Assembly: GCF_000482465.1 (NCBI RefSeq)
Contig: NZ_KI519420.1
Coordinates: 420,029 to 484,028 of the forward strand
DNA length: 64,000 nt
Origin: Runella limosa DSM 17973
Lineage (GTDB): Bacteria; Bacteroidota; Bacteroidia; Cytophagales; Spirosomataceae
Direction of reading: 5' to 3'
Shown: positions 8,541-15,879 of the stretch, piece by piece
How positions within the stretch are numbered: position 1 is the stretch's first letter
How the letters are laid out: each line of letters opens with the position of its first letter
The notes under the pieces: generated by a model
Seen by the model: the letters and a program-made list of their open reading frames with translations, nothing else
The model's database searches: none
Told to the model about the DNA's origin: nothing
Translations under genes and position numbers: made by a program

Positions 8541-9797
8541 ATGAACCGAAGAAATTTCCTCCATACCAACGCAGCTTTGGGGTGGGGGGTGCTGAATTGG
8601 CAAAAGCCATCGCAACCTGCTGCCGAAAACGTACGCCTGTACTGGGCCAAGCTTTTGTACAAAATCGCCGAGCCTGTTCTGAAAAACTTGAGCCAACATA
8701 CACTGGTCAAAAATTGGAAAGTGGAGTTTAGCCCTACGTGGGACAACCGCAATGCTAAAGTCGCGTACTTGGAGGCTTTTGGGCGTACTATCGTGGGCGT
8801 GGCGCCTTGGTTGGCGTTGCCCGATGACGATACCGAAGAAGGTACATTGCGCAAAAAACTCAAACAATATGCCCTCAAGAGCATCGAAAACAGCGTCAAT
8901 CCCGATTCGCCCGACTACATGCTTTGGCGAAAAGAAGGCCAAACGCTCGTGGACGCGGCCTTTTTAGCGCAGGCGTTTCTCAAAGCGCCCGATACCCTTT
9001 GGAAACCATTGGATGAGGTTACTAAAAAACGCGTGATTGAAGAGTTTACGTTGATGCGTCGGGTGGTTCCGCCCAATAACAATTGGGTGCTTTTTGCGGC
9101 TATTGTAGAAGCTTTCTTGTTGTCAATTGGTGAAAATACCGACCGCTACCGCATTGAGTTTGGCGTGCGTAAAATCGAAGAATGGTACGTAGGCGATGGG
9201 TGGTTTAAAGACGGCGAGGTGTTTCACATTGATTATTATAATTCATTTGTGATACAACCCATGCTAGTGGACGTACTGCAAACGTGGCTTGAAGTCAACA
9301 AGCGACAGTCGCCGTCGGGCAATCACCAAGTCCTGCAAGATAGATATACCAAAGCCGTAAAACGGATGCAGCGTCATGCCGATTTTTTGGAACGTTTAAT
9401 CTCCCCCGAAGGTACTTTTCCTGCCTTCGGTCGTAGTATTACGTACCGAGTTGCTGCGTTTCAGTCGCTTACTCATGCGGCATTGATTCATCAGCTACCC
9501 GAAAACGTCACTCCGTCCCAAGCGCGTTGTGCCCTGACTGCCGTTATTAAGCGGATGTTTTCGCAAGAAGGGGTGTTCGACCAAGAAGGCTGGCTGACGC
9601 TGGGCTTTGCGGGGCATCAACCCACGATTGCCGATTCGTATTCCAATTCAGGAAGTATGTATCTGACTACGTTGGGATTTTTGCCGCTTGGCTTACCTGC
9701 GTCTGACCCTTTCTGGAGTGATGCCGATGCCGAATGGACGCAAAAGAAAGCATGGTCGGGCAAACCCTTTAAAAAAGACGGAGCCGTTAATTATTAG
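8541..9797 (+). CDS. DUF2264 family enzyme (GH154-type)
   Basis: A 418-aa protein recognised as DUF2264 (PF10022) from its ordered blocks: GRTIVGVAPWLALPDDDTEE (near 90), DAAFLAQAFLKAPDTLW, the central NNWVLFAAIVEAFLLSIGE and the strongly conserved GWFKDGEVFHIDYYNSFVIQPML near 225. It ends with FPAFGRSITYR and GWLTLGFAGHQPTIADSYSNSGS. Members fold as an (alpha/alpha)6 barrel. As far as I recall, the family underlies GH154, which includes a beta-glucuronidase acting on arabinogalactan. The N-terminus MNRRNFLHT resembles a twin-arginine export signal, which is common among exported sugar enzymes of this phylum. It is followed 6 bp later by a CBM9-like protein, so the two are probably one transcript. 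Confidence 0.8.
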   Translation: MNRRNFLHTNAALGWGVLNWQKPSQPAAENVRLYWAKLLYKIAEPVLKNLSQHTLVKNWKVEFSPTWDNRNAKVAYLEAFGRTIVGVAPWLALPDDDTEEGTLRKKLKQYALKSIENSVNPDSPDYMLWRKEGQTLVDAAFLAQAFLKAPDTLWKPLDEVTKKRVIEEFTLMRRVVPPNNNWVLFAAIVEAFLLSIGENTDRYRIEFGVRKIEEWYVGDGWFKDGEVFHIDYYNSFVIQPMLVDVLQTWLEVNKRQSPSGNHQVLQDRYTKAVKRMQRHADFLERLISPEGTFPAFGRSITYRVAAFQSLTHAALIHQLPENVTPSQARCALTAVIKRMFSQEGVFDQEGWLTLGFAGHQPTIADSYSNSGSMYLTTLGFLPLGLPASDPFWSDADAEWTQKKAWSGKPFKKDGAVNY

Positions 9798-9803
9798 CCA
9801 ATT

Positions 9804-10466
9804 ATGTACAGTTTTCTACTATCGTTGTTTCTCATGAATCTTGCCAATCCTTCTGTTACATTAACTTCCCAGCAATGGTTGACGTTGCCCGAAACGCAAT
9901 TCAAATACGCTACCGATGGTCGTACGGCTCCTCAGCCTACGCAAGTAAAACTTCGTTACGACGACAGGTATTTGTACATTGATTTTGAGTGCCAACAAAA
10001 CCCTTTTTGGAAAGAAAATAGCTACCGAGGGCACAATACCGATATGTGGAATCAGGAAGTGTTTGAGTTGTTTATTGCCGAAGGAGAAGCCATTCCGACG
10101 CGGTATTTAGAATTAGAAATTAACCCTACTAATGCGCTTTTTGTGGGATGGATTGAAAACCCCACGAAAGAAGCCCCGCAAAATTTGGCGTTTGTGCCTT
10201 ACGAAAAAGCAGGAATAAAGCACGAGGTAAAGACCGCAGGCGATACGTGGTCTGGCAAAATGCAGATTCCGTGGGAGCTGTTGGGAGGGAAAAAAGAAAC
10301 GTATCGTCTCAATTTTTATCGTATCGTCTCGCTCCAATCGCACGCTAATGCTGACTGGAAATGCAGCCCTGCCGATTGTGCTTTTTTATGCTGGAGCCCA
10401 ACCATGAGCGGCGCAACCCCGCGATTTCACCGCCCTGATTCTTTTGGGACATTACATTTGAAATAA
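9804..10466 (+). CDS. Exported CBM9-like carbohydrate-binding protein
   Basis: A 220-aa protein resembling family 9 carbohydrate-binding modules. Typical segments are LRYDDRYLYIDFECQQ, WNQEVFELFIAEG, YLELEINPTNALFVGWI, WSGKMQIPWELLGG and YRLNFYRI, ending with FHRPDSFGTLHLK. The first 15 residues are hydrophobic and likely form a signal peptide. It starts 6 bp after the DUF2264 gene and shares its strand, so it presumably binds a sugar end for the same degradative job. No catalytic motif is seen. The gene is convergent with the NTF2-like gene, with a terminator hairpin between them. Confidence 0.78.
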   Translation: MYSFLLSLFLMNLANPSVTLTSQQWLTLPETQFKYATDGRTAPQPTQVKLRYDDRYLYIDFECQQNPFWKENSYRGHNTDMWNQEVFELFIAEGEAIPTRYLELEINPTNALFVGWIENPTKEAPQNLAFVPYEKAGIKHEVKTAGDTWSGKMQIPWELLGGKKETYRLNFYRIVSLQSHANADWKCSPADCAFLCWSPTMSGATPRFHRPDSFGTLHLK

Positions 10467-10473
10467 AAAATAA

Positions 10474-10506
10474 AACCTCCCGAAAGTTTTACACTTTCGG
10501 GAGGTT
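10474..10506 (-). terminator. Rho-independent terminator for the - strand hexuronate operon
   Basis: Perfect 14-bp stem (AACCTCCCGAAAGT / ACTTTCGGGAGGTT) with a 5-nt loop. On the - strand it is followed by a T-rich run (complement of 10461-10473, aaataaaaaataa), which fits termination of the long operon ending with the NTF2-like gene. On the + strand no T run follows. Confidence 0.8.
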
Positions 10507-10511
10507 GAAGT

Positions 10512-10535
10512 AGTCGGGTTGTGAGCAACCCGACT
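10512..10535. repeat. TGAG-loop hairpin, copy 1
   Basis: Stem AGTCGGGTTG (10512-10521) and CAACCCGACT (10526-10535) around the loop TGAG. It is one of six intergenic hairpins in the window that keep the TGAG loop while the stem sequence changes with compensation. Confidence 0.7.
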
Positions 10536-10541
10536 CACGTA

Positions 10542-10967
10542 TTAAAGCTTAACCGCCTGACGCGCTAACAATTTCCACTGTCCTTTTTGTTTTTGCCAAA
10601 CGAGCAGAATCGCAATGTTAGCGGTTCCTGCTTGCCCTTTATTGTTGGTTTTGGCAAAAAGCTTGTGACGAACGATGGCATTGTTTCCCACAATTTTGAT
10701 GGTTTGTTCGCTCAGGTCAATAGTAACAAAGTCGGACTCGCCGCTGACAATAGCGCGGACAAATTCGGCCTTGTCTTCGACTTTTCCGCCCGAATGCCCA
10801 TAGCTCAACTCTTCGGCAGCAAGGTTTTCGAGGGCAGTTTTATCAGCGTCAATCATCGCTTTTTTAAGCGCTTCAACGGCATTGGCTACTGCTACTTCAT
10901 CTTTCGACTGGGCTTGCGTTGCCCACGAGCAAACGCTAAGAAAAAGCACAAAGATTACCTTTTTCAT
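10542..10967 (-). CDS. Exported NTF2-like/SnoaL-like protein (DUF4440 type)
   Basis: A 141-aa protein with a signal peptide (MKKVIFVLFLSVCSWATQAQ) followed by a single cone-shaped NTF2-like domain: VEALKKAMIDADKTALENLAAEELSYGHSGG, the GKVEDKAEFVRAI segment, and C-terminal strands ending WQKQKGQWKLLARQAVKL. DUF4440-type proteins bind small molecules or act as weak isomerases/hydratases; no specific reaction can be given. It starts 2 bp after the exuT stop codon, so it is the last gene of the hexuronate operon and probably has an accessory periplasmic role in it. Terminator follows. Confidence 0.75.
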   Translation of the reverse strand: MKKVIFVLFLSVCSWATQAQSKDEVAVANAVEALKKAMIDADKTALENLAAEELSYGHSGGKVEDKAEFVRAIVSGESDFVTIDLSEQTIKIVGNNAIVRHKLFAKTNNKGQAGTANIAILLVWQKQKGQWKLLARQAVKL

Positions 10968-10969
10968 GA

Positions 10970-12265
10970 TTACAATTCAACTGGTTTCATTTTTGGTACT
11001 AAGAAGTGCATAACCACCCAGGCCGTAAGGTAAGCCGCTCCGCAAATACAGAACATGATAAAGTAACCCGTTTGAATCTGACCAATTTTGGTGTAATAGA
11101 CAAACATATTTTTCTGTACGAGCCAAGTCAATAAGATACCACCAAGGCCTCCAAACATCCCTCCGATACCAGTGACAGAACCCGTTGCTTTTTTAGGAAA
11201 CATATCCGAAACCGTCGTAAAGATGTTGGCACTCCATGCTTGGTGCGCTGATGCTGCTATACCAATCACCAATACCGCCAACCACATATTGATTGAGCCC
11301 ATATACTGAGAGAATAGTACAGGCAATACCAAAAATGCGTAGATAAGCATACTCGTTTTACGCGCTTTGAAGGTCGCCCATCCCTTGTTGATAAGATTCA
11401 TTGGCAACCAACCTCCTGCAATACTGCCAATGCTACCAATGATATATACCATGGCCGAAGGCCAAATGATTTCGGTTTTTGAAAGGTGGTATTCTTTCAT
11501 CAAGAAATCAGGCAACCAGAACAGATAGAACCACCATACAGGGTCAGTAAGGAATTTACCTAATGCAAATGCCCATGTCTGGCGGAAAGTGAGTAGCTTG
11601 AGCCAAGGTACTTTTTCTTGGGTAACAGGTTCTTCTCGATCGGAGTGAATATAATCGAACTCAGCTTTCGATAAACGTGCTTGTTTAGCAGGAATTTCGT
11701 AATAAATAAACCATAAAAACAACCAAACAAAACCAATGACCCCCGTAAGGATAAAGGCCCACTGCCATCCCCACGTTTCGGCAATCAATGGTACACTAAG
11801 CGGGACAATGATAGCTCCGATGTTGGTTCCAGAGTTGAAAATGCCCGTTGCTAATGCGCGTTCTTTTTTAGGGAACCATTCGGCAACGGCCTTGATGGCT
11901 GCGGGGAAGTTCCCTGCTTCAGTGACACCTAAAAAGATACGTGCGATAACAAAACCGCTTGTCCCGCCTGCAAAAGCGTGGGCAACGGCTGCGATACTCC
12001 AAAGCCCCGTAGCGATGGCATAGCCGAGTTTTGAGCCCATTTTATCAACAAAGCTACCCGCATAAAGCATCCCAACGGCATAAGCCAGTTTAAACGCCAA
12101 TTCGATGTTGGCGTAGTCATTTACTTCTTGTTCGGGTGTCCATTGGAAAGCTTCGGCCAGATAGGGCTTAAGATAACTGATGACGTTTCGGTCGAGGTAG
12201 TTGACTGTCGTCGCAAAAAATACCAGCCCACAGATGGTCCAGCGATAGTTACCGATTTGTTTCAT
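10970..12265 (-). CDS. exuT: Hexuronate transporter, major facilitator superfamily
   Basis: A 431-aa, 12-helix MFS carrier of the anion:cation symporter family that includes ExuT. The start WTICGLVFFATTVNYLDRNVISYLKPYL is the family signature (helix 1 with NYLDR). FLGVTEAGNFPAAIKAVAEWFPKKERALATGIFNSG is the conserved helix 4-5 loop. The role is proton-coupled uptake of galacturonate and/or glucuronate across the inner membrane. It lies downstream of kdgA (54-bp gap) in an operon containing uxaC, uxaB, kdgK and kdgA, which strongly supports hexuronate as substrate. A second carrier of the same kind is cut by the right end of the window. Confidence 0.88.
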   Translation of the reverse strand: MKQIGNYRWTICGLVFFATTVNYLDRNVISYLKPYLAEAFQWTPEQEVNDYANIELAFKLAYAVGMLYAGSFVDKMGSKLGYAIATGLWSIAAVAHAFAGGTSGFVIARIFLGVTEAGNFPAAIKAVAEWFPKKERALATGIFNSGTNIGAIIVPLSVPLIAETWGWQWAFILTGVIGFVWLFLWFIYYEIPAKQARLSKAEFDYIHSDREEPVTQEKVPWLKLLTFRQTWAFALGKFLTDPVWWFYLFWLPDFLMKEYHLSKTEIIWPSAMVYIIGSIGSIAGGWLPMNLINKGWATFKARKTSMLIYAFLVLPVLFSQYMGSINMWLAVLVIGIAASAHQAWSANIFTTVSDMFPKKATGSVTGIGGMFGGLGGILLTWLVQKNMFVYYTKIGQIQTGYFIMFCICGAAYLTAWVVMHFLVPKMKPVEL

Positions 12266-12319
12266 TTAGATCAAGGGTTTGGATTTCCCGTAATGTATCA
12301 GTTGGATGATGCCAACTTG

Positions 12320-12985
12320 CTACTTCGTAAGGGTTTGGTAATAACTAATTAGAGCACTTATCTTTTGAGTAATTTCTTCGAAATTGCCTGCTTCAACGAC
12401 ATTTTTTGGAAAAAGCTGCGAGCCGATTCCCACGGCGCTTACCCCTGCTCCAAACCATTCTTTGAGGCTTTCGGAGGTGGGTTCTACGCCGCCTGTTACC
12501 ATTACTTTGGTGGCAGGCATGGGGCCTTTAAGTGCTTTTACAAAGCCAGAACCTACCACATTGCCAGGGAAAATCTTCACGATTTCGGCACCCAATACGG
12601 TGGCGTTATACACCTCCGAAATGGTCATCGCACCTGGCATCCAAGCAATGTTATGGGCTTTACAAACGTCGGCAACATCGGGAGACGTAACGGGTTGTAC
12701 CAAAAAGTCAGCACCCGCTGCTATGAACTCTTCGGCTTGCTGCGCATTGAAAATCGTTCCAATACCTAAAGCCATTTCTGGGTAGTTTGTACTTATGTAT
12801 TGGCGCAATACTTTGAAAACTTCTTTGGCTTTGTCGCCACGGTTGGTAAACTCAAACGCCCGAATTCCACCTTCATAACACGCTTTGATAATTTGGCAAG
12901 TTAGGGTGGCATCGGCATGATAAAACACTGGGACAATCGGAGCGACTGCCAAGGTCTGATAGACTTTTTGTGGTTCAAAGGCCAT
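12320..12985 (-). CDS. kdgA: 2-dehydro-3-deoxy-phosphogluconate (KDPG) aldolase
   Basis: A 221-aa class I aldolase that cleaves KDPG to pyruvate and glyceraldehyde-3-phosphate. It follows the Eda/KdgA pattern: APIVPVFYHADATLTCQIIKACYEGGIRAFEFTNRG at the N-terminus (Glu of FEFTNRG), GIGTIFNAQQAEEFIAAGADFLVQPV, and VKIFPGNVVGSGFVKALKGPMP with the Schiff-base lysine before IFPGN. It closes with TGGVEPTSESLKEWFGAGVSAVGIGSQL, the phosphate-binding end of the barrel. Length is normal. It is separated from kdgK by a block of 71-bp tandem repeats but reads in the same direction and performs the next step of the pathway. Confidence 0.92.
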   Translation of the reverse strand: MAFEPQKVYQTLAVAPIVPVFYHADATLTCQIIKACYEGGIRAFEFTNRGDKAKEVFKVLRQYISTNYPEMALGIGTIFNAQQAEEFIAAGADFLVQPVTSPDVADVCKAHNIAWMPGAMTISEVYNATVLGAEIVKIFPGNVVGSGFVKALKGPMPATKVMVTGGVEPTSESLKEWFGAGVSAVGIGSQLFPKNVVEAGNFEEITQKISALISYYQTLTK

Positions 12986-13021
12986 TTCTGAGGGGAAATT
13001 AATGGTTATGTATTTTCAAGC

Positions 13022-13303
13022 GGTTTAGTCAAATCATTTTTGAGGAGTTCAAAGTAGCCTCGGTAGAGGCGCAACATTTGTAATACTCAAGAGGTTTAGT
13101 CAAATAGTTTTTGAGGAATTCAAAGTAGCCTCGGTAGAGGCGCAACATTTGTAGTACTCAAGAGGTTTAGTCAAATAGTTTTTGAGGAATTCAAAGTAGC
13201 CTCGGTAGAGGCGCAACATTTGTAGTACTCAAGAGGTTTAGTCAAATAGTTTTTGAGGAGTTCAAAGTAGCCTCGGTAGAGGCGCAACATTTGTAGTACT
13301 TTG
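13022..13303. repeat. Four tandem copies of a 71-bp repeat at the kdgK 3' end
   Basis: Units begin at 13022, 13093, 13164 and 13235 (exact 71-bp period; recognisable start GGTTTAGTCAAAT). Units 2 and 3 are identical where compared; unit 1 differs at a few bases and unit 4 carries gaggagttc instead of gaggaattc. Each unit has a CCTC-ggta-GAGG hairpin and a looser CTCAA...TTGAG dyad. Unit 4 contains the last 12 codons and the stop codon of kdgK, so the array looks like repeated duplication of that gene end. It fills nearly the whole kdgK-kdgA spacer. Confidence 0.92.
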
Positions 13304-14332
13304 GAGGGTTTCGTGTACATCCTCTACGCGTTGTTGGGTGGCGTCGCCGTATTCTTGTAGTTTGCCAAAAGCAGCGGCCGCCGCAAAATCAATAATGTCT
13401 TGCGGAGCGTGATTTTGGCTTAATCCGTAAATCAGTCCACCCATAAAGCAGTCACCGCTGCCGACTTTATCCACTACTTTTTCGGTGGTAAATTCGGGGG
13501 AAACGTACTGTTGGCCGTCTTTGTAAAGGGTAGTGTAATACTCAATGCCTTGTCCAAAGGCGTCAAAACGAAACGTGTGAGCTACTACTTTGCATTTTGG
13601 ATACGTTGCTTGAATGGCTTCGGCCGTCGTGATACTGTGTTCCAAGTATCTTTCTTGGGTATGTACCACTTCTACCGTCTTATCTACGGGGATGCCTAAG
13701 AGCGTGTTAGCAGCCCAAATATTTCCCATAATAACGTCGCAGTACTGCACCAGTTCGGGCATGATTTCTACGGGTTTTTTCCCGTATTGCCACAGTTTGG
13801 CGCGGTAATTGAGGTCCACCGAAATGGTCATTCCTTTGCGCGAAGCTACTTCCAAAGCCTCTTTACAGGCATCCGCTACGTCTTGGTTGAGGGCGGGGCT
13901 GATGGCACTAAAGTGGAACCAAGAGCAACCTTCAAAAATCTCTTCCCAATCTACTTTTCCAACGGCCAACTCCGAAAACGACGAAAACGCGCGGTCGTAA
14001 ATCACACCCGCGTTTTTGAGGTCAGCGCCTTGCGGTAGATAATATGCCCCAATGCGGCTTCCAAAATGCCGAATACCCGCCGTATCAATTCCTTTTTGAG
14101 CGAGGTGCTCTTTGATTTCGACCGAAAGTTGGTTTTCGGGCATGATGGTACTGTACCGAACGGGAATGTTCCAATTGGCAAGGGCATTGGCCACATTTAG
14201 TTCGGCTCCACCTACAAACACAGGCATGCTGGCTCGTTTTATCCATTCGCCGTTAAACTGAGGCGAAAAGCGAAGGAGAACTTCTCCAAAGCAACAAATA
14301 GTCCCCAATCCTACGTTATTTTTGATGTCCAT
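13262..14332 (-). CDS. kdgK: 2-dehydro-3-deoxygluconokinase (PfkB family)
   Basis: A 356-aa sugar kinase that phosphorylates KDG to KDPG, the substrate of the neighbouring aldolase. PfkB signatures are clear: N-terminal VFVGGAELNVANALANWNIPVRYSTIMP and C-terminal VVDKVGSGDCFMGGLIYG, where the Asp of GSGD is the catalytic base. A middle segment, ISVDLNYRAKLW, is typical of KDG kinases (tyrosine/arginine contacts to the sugar acid). The last 12 codons and the stop lie inside a 71-bp repeat unit. The terminal residues NVAPLPRLL follow a helix and may be dispensable. Confidence 0.9.
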   Translation of the reverse strand: MDIKNNVGLGTICCFGEVLLRFSPQFNGEWIKRASMPVFVGGAELNVANALANWNIPVRYSTIMPENQLSVEIKEHLAQKGIDTAGIRHFGSRIGAYYLPQGADLKNAGVIYDRAFSSFSELAVGKVDWEEIFEGCSWFHFSAISPALNQDVADACKEALEVASRKGMTISVDLNYRAKLWQYGKKPVEIMPELVQYCDVIMGNIWAANTLLGIPVDKTVEVVHTQERYLEHSITTAEAIQATYPKCKVVAHTFRFDAFGQGIEYYTTLYKDGQQYVSPEFTTEKVVDKVGSGDCFMGGLIYGLSQNHAPQDIIDFAAAAAFGKLQEYGDATQQRVEDVHETLQSTTNVAPLPRLL

Positions 14333-14433
14333 AGTGCTATACTTTTAGTACATAGGCGGTTGTGAGCAACCGCCTGCACGAAAAATGAAAACTTCGTGAA
14401 TTTTAGTGCCTTGGTGGTTGAGAAAAAAAGGTT
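14333..14433. other. kdgK-uxaC spacer with hairpin
   Basis: A 101-bp spacer inside the operon. It holds the TGAG-loop hairpin at 14354-14375 and the phrase tttagtgccttggtggtt near 14400, a relative of a repeat also seen near 60075 and 60963. There is no T run for termination, so read-through is expected. Confidence 0.4.
14354..14375. repeat. TGAG-loop hairpin, copy 2
   Basis: Stem AGGCGGTTG (14354-14362) and CAACCGCCT (14367-14375) around TGAG, between uxaC and kdgK. The stem differs from copy 1 at paired positions. Confidence 0.7.
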
Positions 14434-15858
14434 CTAAAATCCAAAGTATTGTTTTGCGTTATTGTAACAAATGTTCTGAACCACTTGACCAACCCATTCC
14501 ATATCGCTGGGGATTTCGCCGTTTTCGATGTCATTTCCGAACATATTACACAAAATACGACGGAAATACTCGTGGCGAGGGAACGACAAGAACGAACGTG
14601 AGTCGGTGAGCATACCTACAAAGCGGCTCAACAAGCCCATGTTCGACAAGGCCGTAATTTGTTTTTCCATGCCGTCTTTTTGGTCTAAAAACCACCAACC
14701 AGAGCCAAACTGCACTTTACCCGCAATCGACCCGTCGTTGAAGTTTCCAATCATGGTCGCAATCACTTCGTTGTCGGCAGGATTAAGGTTATAAATAATG
14801 GTTTTTGCCAACTGGTCGTATTCGTCCAAACGTCCCAAAAATTTCGACAAAGCCATTGCTTGCGACCAGTCACCAATCGAATCCCAGCCCGTATCAGGCC
14901 CTAAAAGACGTAAAGCACGCGCGTTGTTGTTGCGAAGTGCTCCTAAGTGGAACTGTTGTGTCCAACCAAGCTCGTGGTACATCGTGCCCAAGAAGTGCAA
15001 TATGGCCGATTGATATACCAAAATATCGTTTTGAGAAAGTGCTTGTCCTGCAAGTGCTTTCTGCAAAATACCATCGGCTGCTTCGGGGGTAAAGTCGGCT
15101 GCGTAGATTTGTTCTAGGCCGTGGTCAGACAATTTACAGCCCAGCGAAGCAAAGAAGTCGGCGCGCAAACGAAGCGCCTTGGTAAGGTCGTCGTAACGGT
15201 TGATTTCAAAACCAACGATAGCGCCCAATTTTTGGAGATAAGTAGCGAAGTTGGCGTTGCCAATCAAGATAAATTTATCAGGACGGAAAGCGGGACGCAT
15301 AACCCCTCCCCAGCCCTCCCCTTTGATGGAGGGAGTTGTAGCTAATTGTTGGTGGTATTCCAACGTATCGAGTGGGTCGTCGGTGGTACATACCACTTCT
15401 ACGTTCATTTTGCGGAGCAAGTTACGCACCGAATAATCAGGGGTGCGCAGTTTCTCTGAACATTCGTCGTAAATACGGCGGGCGCTTCTGGGGTTTAAAA
15501 CTTCGTGAACGTCGAAATAGCGCTGCAACTCAAGGTGAGTCCAGTGATACAGTGGGTTACGAAGGGTATAAGGCACGGTTTCGGCCCATTTTTCAAACTT
15601 TTCGTAATCGGTGGCAGCGCCCGTACAATAGTTTTCATGGATACCATTGGTACGCATCGCTCGCCATTTGTAATGGTCGCCGTACAACCAAATTTGCGTT
15701 AGGTTTTCAAACGTTTTGTCGGCTACGATTTGGTCAGGAGGAAGGTGGTTATGATAATCAATGATAGGCATTTGCTTCGCAAACTCGTGGTAGAGTGTGC
15801 GTGCGCTATCGGTTTGGAGTAAAAAATCTTCGTCAAGAAATGTCTTAGTTACCAACAT
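14434..15858 (-). CDS. uxaC: Uronate (glucuronate/galacturonate) isomerase
   Basis: A 474-aa amidohydrolase-fold isomerase converting D-galacturonate to D-tagaturonate and D-glucuronate to D-fructuronate. Diagnostic segments are MPIIDYHNHLPPDQI with the HNH metal motif (near residue 30), AMRTNGIHENYCTGAATDYEKFEKWAETVPYTLRNPLYHWTHLEL, VVCTTDDPLDTLEYH, AFRPDKF and near the end LTDSRSFLSFPRHEYFRRILCNMFG. Between LEYHQQLA and MRPAFRPDK the protein carries TTPSIKGEGWGGV, encoded by a GC-rich palindromic element (15301-15337) that closely resembles the ends of an element in uvrA. This stretch differs from what I recall of other UxaC proteins. The gene is 21 bp from uxaB, and the rest of the protein looks intact. 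Confidence 0.93.
   Translation of the reverse strand: MLVTKTFLDEDFLLQTDSARTLYHEFAKQMPIIDYHNHLPPDQIVADKTFENLTQIWLYGDHYKWRAMRTNGIHENYCTGAATDYEKFEKWAETVPYTLRNPLYHWTHLELQRYFDVHEVLNPRSARRIYDECSEKLRTPDYSVRNLLRKMNVEVVCTTDDPLDTLEYHQQLATTPSIKGEGWGGVMRPAFRPDKFILIGNANFATYLQKLGAIVGFEINRYDDLTKALRLRADFFASLGCKLSDHGLEQIYAADFTPEAADGILQKALAGQALSQNDILVYQSAILHFLGTMYHELGWTQQFHLGALRNNNARALRLLGPDTGWDSIGDWSQAMALSKFLGRLDEYDQLAKTIIYNLNPADNEVIATMIGNFNDGSIAGKVQFGSGWWFLDQKDGMEKQITALSNMGLLSRFVGMLTDSRSFLSFPRHEYFRRILCNMFGNDIENGEIPSDMEWVGQVVQNICYNNAKQYFGF
15301..15337. repeat. Palindromic element read in frame inside uxaC
   Basis: A GC-rich unit starting AACCCCTCCCCAGCCC, with a hairpin CCCTCC (15314-15319) / GGAGGG (15328-15333). 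On the coding strand it reads TTPSIKGEGWGGV within UxaC. The same unit, with AACCCC...CCCTCCCC and a following GGAGGG arm, forms both ends of the nuclease-carrying element in uvrA, whose right end reads [13 protein letters not shown]. Confidence 0.8.
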
Positions 15859-15879
15859 GTTAGTAAATGAGGATTAAAT

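Noticed and set aside
13022-13303. CRISPR array
   Set aside because: The 71-bp units are directly adjacent with no unique spacers between them, and there are no cas genes nearby.
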